The position numbers were made by a program, and so were the translations under genes. The notes under the pieces were generated by a model. It was not told where the DNA came from. It ran no database searches and worked only from the letters and a program-made list of their open reading frames with translations. 64,000 bases of DNA from JBCCGI01 sp039029355 (GTDB lineage Bacteria > Planctomycetota > UBA1135 > GCA-002686595): assembly GCA_039029355.1 (NCBI GenBank), contig JBCCGI010000001.1, positions 1 to 64,000 on the forward strand, in the 5' to 3' direction. Shown here piece by piece: positions 57,382 through 64,000 of this stretch. How positions within the stretch are numbered: the first letter of the stretch is position 1; each line of letters starts with the position of its first letter.

Positions 57382-60258
57382 CTATGCCCTGCTTTTGGGC
57401 TTGTCCTGACGCTTCTGAGGGATCACCTGTTCGCGCACTTCCGGCGTCTCGGCGTCGAGCGCGTTACGGATCGCGGGCAGCACGTTGTTGACGCGCCACG
57501 GCTTGCTGACGAAGGCGCTCGCCTGCGAAGGCGCCTCGCTGGTCGGCAGATAGCCGCTCGTCAGCACGACCGGCAGGCCCGGGCGCTCCTCGCTGAGGAT
57601 GCGCAGCACCTCGTAGCCGTTCAGGTCCGGCATGCTTAGGTCGAGCAGGATCAGGTCCACGTGCTCACCCGAACGCACGATGTCGAGCGCTTCGAGGCCG
57701 CCCCCGGCTGGGATGGTGCGATAGCCGGCGCCGTTCAGCAGCAGGCAGCCGACGCTGCGTACGGCCCACTGGTCGTCGACGACCAGGATCGTCTCCTGCT
57801 CGCCGCGTGCGTGGACCACCGCCTCTTCGGACTCGGGCGCGGGTTGTTCGGCGGCGCGCGGGAGCACCATGCGGAACTCCGCCCCCTCGCCGTCGCGCGA
57901 GATGCAGCGCAGGTCGCCTCCGTGCTGCTTGGCGATGCCGAACGAGGTGGACAGTCCGAGGCCGGTGCCTTCGCCGTGCTTCTTCGTGGTGAAGAACGGG
58001 TCGAAGATGCGCTCGCGCACGTCGTCGGGAATGCCCGGCCCGGCGTCGCGCACGAAGAGCGCGACCGCGGGCTCGGATCCCAGCCGGTCTTCGGTGCACC
58101 CGATCGTGATCTGTCCTCCTTCGGGCATCGCATCGCGCGCATTCACGCACAGGTTCAAGAGCGCCTGCTGCAGGCACACCGGGTCGGCGTTCACCGCGGG
58201 CAGGTCGAGGTCGACCTGGAACGTCAGCTTGGTGGCGCTGTCAAAGCCGTGCCTCAGCAGCGGCTGGATGTCGCGGATCAGGTCCTCGGGGCGACAGGGA
58301 CGCGGCTCGATCGACGTCTTGCGGCTGACGGTCAGGAGCTGCTTGATCAACTCGCCCGCGTTGCGCGACGCGGCGAGCGCGGCCTCGATCGCGCGGATCT
58401 TGTCGCCTACGCGCACGTCCGGACTGAGCGATAGGAGCTCGAGGCTCCCGATGATGACCGTGAGGTAGTTGTTGAAGTCGTGCGCGAGGCCGCCGGCGAG
58501 CGTCCCGACCGCCTCCATCTTCTGCGCCTGCAGGAGCTCGGCCTGCAGCAGGTGCAGCTGGGAGTCGTCGCGCAGCACCCACAGGTGCCCGACCGACTTC
58601 CCGTCGTGATGGATCGGCGCGAGCGTCACGTGGAGGACGGCATGCTCGTTCTCGCGCAGCTGGACCTGACAGGACGCGGGTTCGGTATCCCTCTCGCGCA
58701 CGGCCGAGACCAGCTCCTGCAGCGGCGCGGTGTCCTTGGCGATGCCGTCCCAGGCCTCGAGGAACAGCCCGCCGTCGTCGCCGGGCCACAGCTCCTTGCC
58801 CAACTTCTGCCGCGCGATGCGGTTCGCGGCCAGCACGCGGCCGTCGCTGCCGATCGCCACGATGCCCGAGGCGATCGACTCGTAGGAAGCGCGGAGCTGA
58901 GCCGTCGCGTCGGTCAGCTCGCTGGTGCGGCGGGCGACCTGTACGCGCATGAAGAAGGCGAAGCCGACGGCGGCGAGCACCAGCGCGACGATCGCGGCCA
59001 ACAGGACGGCCAGCCGGCGCGCCGTGAGCGTGAAGCGACGCGAGAGGATCTGCAGGTCGTCCTCGCGCGCCACGATCAGCTCGGGCGCGGCGTCGCCGGA
59101 CGGCAGATAGACGCCGATGATCGCCGCGCTCGACGCCGAGCGCAGGTCGAGCGAGCTCGAATCGATCGCGTCCGGCAGGAGCACGCGCAGATCGCTGCCG
59201 TCTTCGCGCAGGTGCAGCACGTGGCTCTCGGTGTCGTAGGAGACCACGTCGCCCTGCACCGCGACGCGGCGGCCGGGGTGCTCGCCGGGCAGGTCGCGAA
59301 TGGAGATGCGCATGGGGAAGGGCAGCAGGCCCTGCGCCTGCGGAATGAGCACGCGCGAGCGCAGCTCGCCGTCCGAGTCGCGCGATCCGAGGACCCGGAC
59401 AAACTGCTCGAGCTGCACGTCCGAGGTCGCCGCGCAGGCGACCTGCAGGGACACCCGCACCCCCTCGAGGTAGATCGCGTTGGGCTGCACCAGCGTGGCC
59501 TGCCCGTAGATCTGGAGGCTCTCCGCGACCGTATCGGAACGGTCGGCTTGCAGGAACCGGCGCTTGGCCGGGAACGGAAGCACACGCGACGGCTCCGCGA
59601 GCACGCGCACGAGGTCGGCACCCTGGCTGAGGAGCAGCGGCCCCAGCATCTCGTTCTTGCGGCCCAGGAGCAGGCCGGACGCCCCGCGCACCTCGACTTC
59701 GGAGCCCACGAGCTCCCACGCGCGCCGCGGTTCCATCGGCTCGCCGAGAGACACCGGAACGAGCCGCCCGCCGCGCTCGCGGCACCACAGGCGCGCCGAC
59801 TCGGGGAACAGCGTGACCATCTCGACCCGCCCGTGCAGCGCCACCCAGTTGGTCGACGTCGGGTCGCTCAGCGTGTGGCCCTTCCAGCGGCCGAAGTCGA
59901 CCAGCGGAGGGTCGGGGAGCACGCTCTTGCCCAACACATCGACGCGCAGCGCGTTGCCGCCGTCGATCGTGGGCGCGTCGTGGCCGCCGCCGACCTGCCC
60001 GCGGACGCGGACGCGGTCGCCGAAGCCGAGCTCAAAGTGGTTCGGGCCGAGGAAGATGCCGTGGCCGTCGTCGGTCAGGAACACGAAGTTCCAGATGGGG
60101 TCGACGTAGCAGACGTCCGCCTCGAAGTCGACCGCGACGCCCGCACCGGGAGGTAGCTCGCGCAGTGCGTCGATCGTTGTTCGCGCGACGTCCGCTTCCT
60201 GTGCCGCCGCGATCCGCGCGGACAGGAAGGCGAGCAGCAAGAGCGGAAGTCCGGCCAT
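57382..60258 (-). CDS. hybrid sensor histidine kinase with exported OB-like sensor domain and receiver
   Basis: This is a 958-aa protein: signal peptide (1-19); an exported region of about 400 residues with repeated beta modules (FGDRVRVRGQVGGG, WELVGSEVEVRGASG, GRRVAVQGDVVSYDTESHVLHLREDG) reminiscent of OB folds; a membrane helix near 425-447; a PAS-like domain (YESIASGIVAIGSDGRVLAANRIA); histidine kinase with His in GGLAHDFNNYL; ATPase with NLCVNARDAMP, GPGIPDDVRERIFDPFFTTKKHGEGTGLGLSTSFG; and a receiver with phosphoacceptor Asp in LILLDLSMPDLNGYE. The kinase may pass phosphate within the same chain. The input is unknown. It faces the rightward beta-lactamase-fold gene. Confidence 0.92.
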   Translation of the reverse strand: MAGLPLLLLAFLSARIAAAQEADVARTTIDALRELPPGAGVAVDFEADVCYVDPIWNFVFLTDDGHGIFLGPNHFELGFGDRVRVRGQVGGGHDAPTIDGGNALRVDVLGKSVLPDPPLVDFGRWKGHTLSDPTSTNWVALHGRVEMVTLFPESARLWCRERGGRLVPVSLGEPMEPRRAWELVGSEVEVRGASGLLLGRKNEMLGPLLLSQGADLVRVLAEPSRVLPFPAKRRFLQADRSDTVAESLQIYGQATLVQPNAIYLEGVRVSLQVACAATSDVQLEQFVRVLGSRDSDGELRSRVLIPQAQGLLPFPMRISIRDLPGEHPGRRVAVQGDVVSYDTESHVLHLREDGSDLRVLLPDAIDSSSLDLRSASSAAIIGVYLPSGDAAPELIVAREDDLQILSRRFTLTARRLAVLLAAIVALVLAAVGFAFFMRVQVARRTSELTDATAQLRASYESIASGIVAIGSDGRVLAANRIARQKLGKELWPGDDGGLFLEAWDGIAKDTAPLQELVSAVRERDTEPASCQVQLRENEHAVLHVTLAPIHHDGKSVGHLWVLRDDSQLHLLQAELLQAQKMEAVGTLAGGLAHDFNNYLTVIIGSLELLSLSPDVRVGDKIRAIEAALAASRNAGELIKQLLTVSRKTSIEPRPCRPEDLIRDIQPLLRHGFDSATKLTFQVDLDLPAVNADPVCLQQALLNLCVNARDAMPEGGQITIGCTEDRLGSEPAVALFVRDAGPGIPDDVRERIFDPFFTTKKHGEGTGLGLSTSFGIAKQHGGDLRCISRDGEGAEFRMVLPRAAEQPAPESEEAVVHARGEQETILVVDDQWAVRSVGCLLLNGAGYRTIPAGGGLEALDIVRSGEHVDLILLDLSMPDLNGYEVLRILSEERPGLPVVLTSGYLPTSEAPSQASAFVSKPWRVNNVLPAIRNALDAETPEVREQVIPQKRQDKPKSRA

Positions 60259-60458
60259 GGCTCAAGGCAAAGGGTGGAAAGCGGACCGCACGAGCGACGG
60301 TCGAACCGCAACGTAGCACGGCAAAAGACGCGCGAAGAAGCACATTGGTCGAGGCCCGCTAGGATGTCCCAGAGTTGCGCCAGCGCTTCGAAGAACAGGG
60401 TCGTAACAGCCGCGCGGATCGCGCGCGGATGCCCCAGGCGCCGCGGTAAGATGCCGGA

Positions 60459-61583
60459 ATGAGGCAGCCACCCCATCCCCTCCTCCGGCGCGCCCTCCTG
60501 CGCGCGTTACACCTAGCCGCCTTCGCGTACGCGCTGGCGCTACCCCGCGCCGCGCAGGAAGCGGCGTTCGACTATGCCGACGCCATCGAGGAGGGCCGCG
60601 AGCTGGCCACCGAGCTCATCGAGGTCGGCGCGCCGGGGCTCTCGGTCGCCGTCGCGGCCGGCGGCGACATCGTGTGGTCCGAGGGCTTTGGGTTTGCAGA
60701 TCTTGCGCAGGGAATCCCCGTCCTGACGACGACGCGCTTCCGCGTGGGCAGCGTCGCCAAACCGTTCACAGCCGCCGCCCTCGGGCTGCTCGTCGAGGAG
60801 GGACGCATCAACCTCGACCTGCCGGTGCAGCGCTACGTGCCGAGCTTCCCCGTGAAGGACGAGGGCGTCATCACGACGCGCCTCCTGGCGGGGCACCTAG
60901 CCGGCATCCGGCACTATCAGGGCCTCGAGTTCTTCGCCAACAAGCGCTACGACTCGGTGCTCGAGGGGCTGAAGATCTTCCAGGCCGATCCGCTGGTCGC
61001 GGCCCCCGGCGAGAAGTTCCACTACTCGACCTACGGCTGGACGCTGGTCTCGGCGGCGATGGAGACGGCCTCGGGCGAGGAGTTCCTGTCCTTCATGGAC
61101 GCCCGCGTGTTCCGTCCGCTGGGGATGCACTCGACGATCTCCGATCGGAGCGACGTCGTGATCCCCGGGCGCACGACCTACTACCGGCTGGTCGACGACG
61201 AGCCCAAGACCTGCCCGCCGGTCGACAACAGCTACAAGTGGGCCGGCGGAGGCTTCCTGTCGACGGCCGAGGACATGGTGCGCTTCGGCTCGGCGCACCT
61301 CGCGCCGGGCTTCCTCAAGGCCGAGACGCTCGAGCTCTTCTTCACGTCGCAGAAGACGACGAGCGGCAAGACGACCAGCTGCGGCGTCGCGTGGTTCCTC
61401 CGCAAGGACTCCAAGGGGCGCAAGATCTACATGCACACCGGCGGCTCGATGGGTGGCACGACCGCGCTCGCCGTGCACCCGGGAACCGGGGTGGTCGCAG
61501 CGCTTGCCACCAACCGCAGCCAAGGGCCGGTCCAGCTCGACCACGCGCTGATGCTGCTCGATCTCTTCGAGCAGCCGCGCTAA
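60459..61583 (+). CDS. secreted beta-lactamase-fold serine hydrolase
   Basis: This is a 374-aa protein with a signal peptide (LHLAAFAYALALPRAAQ). SxxK lies in FRVGSVAKPFTAAALG, the Tyr-x-x motif in FHYSTYGWTLVSAAME, and the KTG-like HxG in MHTGGSMGGTTAL. This is the class C beta-lactamase / DD-peptidase-like esterase family. Length is typical of the catalytic domain alone. It is periplasmic or exported, with unassigned substrate. It is convergent with the histidine kinase at 61594, with 10 bp between ends. Confidence 0.92.
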   Translation: MRQPPHPLLRRALLRALHLAAFAYALALPRAAQEAAFDYADAIEEGRELATELIEVGAPGLSVAVAAGGDIVWSEGFGFADLAQGIPVLTTTRFRVGSVAKPFTAAALGLLVEEGRINLDLPVQRYVPSFPVKDEGVITTRLLAGHLAGIRHYQGLEFFANKRYDSVLEGLKIFQADPLVAAPGEKFHYSTYGWTLVSAAMETASGEEFLSFMDARVFRPLGMHSTISDRSDVVIPGRTTYYRLVDDEPKTCPPVDNSYKWAGGGFLSTAEDMVRFGSAHLAPGFLKAETLELFFTSQKTTSGKTTSCGVAWFLRKDSKGRKIYMHTGGSMGGTTALAVHPGTGVVAALATNRSQGPVQLDHALMLLDLFEQPR

Positions 61584-61593
61584 CGCGCAGCGC

Positions 61594-64000
61594 TCATCGG
61601 CCGGAGACCTCGGGCTCCGCGCCGGTCGAGCCGCGCTGGAGCTGCTCGCGCAGCGTCGCGATCGAGAAGGGCTTCGAGATCCAACCATCCGGCGGGCTGG
61701 CGCCGCAGCGCGCGAGGACCTCTTCCTCGCGGTGGCCGCTCATCATCAGCACGGGCACGCCCGGTAGGAGCGCCCGCAGGTCGGGCAGGATCTCGTGGCC
61801 GTCGCCGCCGGGCATGGTCTCGTCGAGCAGGACGAAGCCCAGCTCGCCGACGTGGCGCTCGGCCCGCTCGAGTGCCGTCGCGGTCGAGCTGGCGTAGAGC
61901 GCCCGCAGCCCGAGCAGCCCGAGCATGCCCTCCAGCGTCGTGTGGACCGACGCCTCGTCGTCGACGACGAGCACGGCGTCGCGCTCGGGCGGCCGCCACG
62001 GGGGCGGCGGCTGCGCGGGCAGCACGTAGTCCTTGGCCGCGCTGTCCGAGCCCGGCAGGTAGATGCGGATGGCGGTCCCCCGCCCGGGCTCGCTCGCCGC
62101 GTCGATCGCGCCGCTGTGCCCGCGAACGATCCCGAAGAGCGCGGCCAGTCCCAGGCCGCGGCCGGGGAAGCGCGTGGTGAAGAACGGGTCGAAGATGTGC
62201 TTGAGCGTCGCCTCGTCCATACCCTCGCCGTCGTCCTCGACCGCGAGCATCACGAACGCTCCGGGTCGCGCGTCGGCGGCCAGCCGCAGGTCCGCCAGGC
62301 GTGCGGCGTCGAGCTCTTCGCAGCGGATGCGGATGCGGATCGTCGTGGCCTTCGCGTCGTGCGAGTTGGTGACGAGGTTGAGCAGCGCCTGCTCGATCTG
62401 CGTCGAGTCGCCCTCCGACCAGGCAGGCGTGTCGGAGGGTTCGACCTCGATGCGCGCGCCTTGGCTGACGGAGGTCTCCAGCAGCGGGCGCATGCGGTCG
62501 ACCAGCTCGTTGAGCTCGACCCCGCCCGTATCGACCGGCACCTCGCCCGCGTAGGCCAACAGGCGCTGGCAAAGCTGCGCCGCGCGACCCGCGGCGTCGT
62601 CGATGCGGCCGAGGAGCTGCAACTGCTCCGGCGTGAGCCCGCCGCGACGGCGCAGCAGCTCGGAGTTGCCCACGACGCCCACCAGCAGGTTGTTGAAGTC
62701 GTGCGCCACTCCGCCCGCGATCAGCCCGAGCCCCTGCAAGCGCTCGAGCTGGCGCATCTTGCCCTCGAGCTCCTGCTGCGCCTGCTGCGAGGCACGCGCG
62801 GCGGCCATCTCCTCGCGCAGGCGCGCGTTGATCCGCGCCAGCCGGCGCCGGCCGATCAGGAAAGCGGCTGCCATCACAACGGCCCCGGCGAGCGCCAGCC
62901 GCGTCGCGATGGCCCAGCGATCACGGAGCTCGTCGAGCTCGTCGAGCTCGTCGGCACGCCCCTTCTCGATCCGGTAGCGCGCGAGGCGAACGTCGGGCCC
63001 GCCTTCGCTCGTGTCGGTCCAGCTCTCGAGCTCGTCGAAGGCGCGCGTCAGCTCGAGCACCGCGTCGGAGTCGTCCAGCAACGCCGCGATGTCGGAACCG
63101 GTGGAGCAGAGCTCGAGCTCGACGTCGATCAAACCACGGCCGTCGACAACGTCGAGCCCTAGGCGGATGCTCTCCATCCCCTCTTCGAGGCGCTCGAGGT
63201 CGCGCAGGATGCATGCGCGCAGCTCGAGGGCCCCGGCTTCGGCGGACTTGTCGCCCAACTCGCGCGCCAAGCGGACGGCGCCGTCGATGGTCTCGAGTCC
63301 CGCCTCGTTGCCTCCGACCTCCCATTGCATCCACGCCAGGCTGTAGAGCAGCCGCTGCTCGAGGCGCGGGTCGGCGCCGTCGGCGGCTCCCTCCAAGAGC
63401 TTGTCGAGCAGGGCGCGCGCCTCCTCGACGCGGCCCTGGAGCCAGAGCTCCTCGTGCTCCAGATACTTCACCCAGGGCAGCAACGAGCGCACCTCGGCCT
63501 CGTCGACGAGCTCGCGCATGTCGCTCAGCCGCGCGTCGGTTTCCTCGCGCAACCGAAGGCGCTGCGCGATCGCGAAGTCCCACAGAGCCGCGCGGACGGT
63601 GACGGCCGAGACCGGCAGCTCGGCGACGTGGACGCGCAGGCGATCGAGCGCCGCCATGGCGCCGAGCTCGTTGGCCCGGAGGGTCAGCAGCTTCAGCCGC
63701 GCGAGCTCGAGCGCGGCACCCGCGAGCGGCTCGTCGGGGGGGAGCGCTTCCTCGGCGGCGAGCAGCAGCGGCGCGGCCTCGGTTGGGCCCGCGGTGAAGG
63801 CGGTCGCCTCAGCCTGGGCGGAGAGCGCGACGGAGCGGGCGAGCGGCTCTCCGCCGGCGAGCGCCTCCTCGGCGCGCCGCCGCGCCCGGTCGAGGGCCTT
63901 CTGCGGGTCGGTCCGCAGCAGCTCGTCCTGCCGGCGCAGCCACTCGGTCAGCTCCTCGTCCGCTCGATACGTGCGCGCCGCCCCGTGTGGACAGGCCCTC
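61594..64000 (-). CDS. hybrid sensor histidine kinase with TPR-like input domain (5' end outside window)
   Basis: The frame stays open to the right edge, so the N-terminus is missing; an ATG at 63657 is internal, because upstream codons (DEELTEWLRRQDELLRTDPQKALDRARRRAEEALAGG) continue the same helical TPR-like pattern. The order is tetratricopeptide-like helices, a membrane segment (ATRLALAGAVVMAAAFLIG), coiled coil, kinase with His in GGVAHDFNNLLVG, ATPase with NLVTNSHDAKA and HIFDPFFTTRFPGRGLGLAALFG, and a receiver with Asp in FVLLDETMPGGDG. It is a close architectural relative of the kinase at 57382. Cytoplasmic or periplasmic TPR input suggests sensing through a protein partner. Confidence 0.9.
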   Translation of the reverse strand, partial: RACPHGAARTYRADEELTEWLRRQDELLRTDPQKALDRARRRAEEALAGGEPLARSVALSAQAEATAFTAGPTEAAPLLLAAEEALPPDEPLAGAALELARLKLLTLRANELGAMAALDRLRVHVAELPVSAVTVRAALWDFAIAQRLRLREETDARLSDMRELVDEAEVRSLLPWVKYLEHEELWLQGRVEEARALLDKLLEGAADGADPRLEQRLLYSLAWMQWEVGGNEAGLETIDGAVRLARELGDKSAEAGALELRACILRDLERLEEGMESIRLGLDVVDGRGLIDVELELCSTGSDIAALLDDSDAVLELTRAFDELESWTDTSEGGPDVRLARYRIEKGRADELDELDELRDRWAIATRLALAGAVVMAAAFLIGRRRLARINARLREEMAAARASQQAQQELEGKMRQLERLQGLGLIAGGVAHDFNNLLVGVVGNSELLRRRGGLTPEQLQLLGRIDDAAGRAAQLCQRLLAYAGEVPVDTGGVELNELVDRMRPLLETSVSQGARIEVEPSDTPAWSEGDSTQIEQALLNLVTNSHDAKATTIRIRIRCEELDAARLADLRLAADARPGAFVMLAVEDDGEGMDEATLKHIFDPFFTTRFPGRGLGLAALFGIVRGHSGAIDAASEPGRGTAIRIYLPGSDSAAKDYVLPAQPPPPWRPPERDAVLVVDDEASVHTTLEGMLGLLGLRALYASSTATALERAERHVGELGFVLLDETMPGGDGHEILPDLRALLPGVPVLMMSGHREEEVLARCGASPPDGWISKPFSIATLREQLQRGSTGAEPEVSGR

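Overview
The window is GC-rich bacterial chromosome, most likely from a marine or freshwater Planctomycetota lineage. This is inferred from gene content: a divergent ECF sigma factor and Ser/Thr kinase pair with a C-terminal formylglycine-generating-enzyme-like domain, a DUF1080 hydrolase, many secreted proteins with a C-terminal beta domain seen in planctomycete exoproteins, secreted sialidase and fucosidase homologues, and ECF sigma factors fused to a membrane segment and a large beta-sandwich tail. No rRNA gene or universal marker is present, so the phylum call is moderate.

Layout. 1-8.9 kb: 3'-truncated FG-GAP/collagen-like protein, Ser/Thr kinase with divergent sigma factor, DUF1080 hydrolase, a 453-aa unknown, and a secreted laminin-B-like protein. 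8.9-14.4 kb: an 846-aa secreted protein, a 71/72-bp intergenic tandem repeat, and a GlxA-type AraC regulator divergent from a PLP decarboxylase. 14.5-16.8 kb: a TetR regulon in which a TetR gene and an SDR-SnoaL-tautomerase operon share a near-identical operator. 16.9-20 kb: an SRPBCC remnant, a PadR regulator with a palindromic operator, and a four-lobed retropepsin-like protein with a PDZ domain.

20.2-36.8 kb is an integrated mobile element of about 16.6 kb. It sits inside the anticodon loop of a chromosomal tRNA-Arg(CCT) gene: the 5' half lies at 20210-20250, the 3' half ends at 36838, and the two share a 21-bp direct repeat. The element carries its own complete tRNA-Arg(CCT), which differs from the broken one only by one compensatory base pair. 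The left part is a phage-satellite-like or plasmid-like backbone: tyrosine integrase, small HTH proteins, primase-helicase, an iteron-like region, and a terminase-small-subunit-like protein, with no capsid, portal or large terminase gene. The right part (29.6-36.6 kb) has visibly lower GC and is unusual cargo: a caspase/CHAT-like secreted protein with an in-frame TGA aligned to a Cys of a paralogue, its coupled partner, a membrane protein behind a (GA)14 tract, a ClpP-like SDH protease with a zinc ribbon coupled to a small acidic protein, and a membrane protein that shares its N-terminal domain with the caspase-like protein. This is the best candidate for an undescribed system.

36.8-64 kb returns to chromosome: two tandem sigma-membrane-beta-domain fusions, an ECF41 sigma operon with a recognisable ECF41-type promoter, a tautomerase, a DUF2200 protein, a decayed sigma fusion, a sialidase-like protein, a cysteine synthase homologue, another sigma fusion, an alpha-L-fucosidase, two beta-lactamase-fold serine hydrolases, further small proteins, and two hybrid histidine kinases (the last cut by the right edge).
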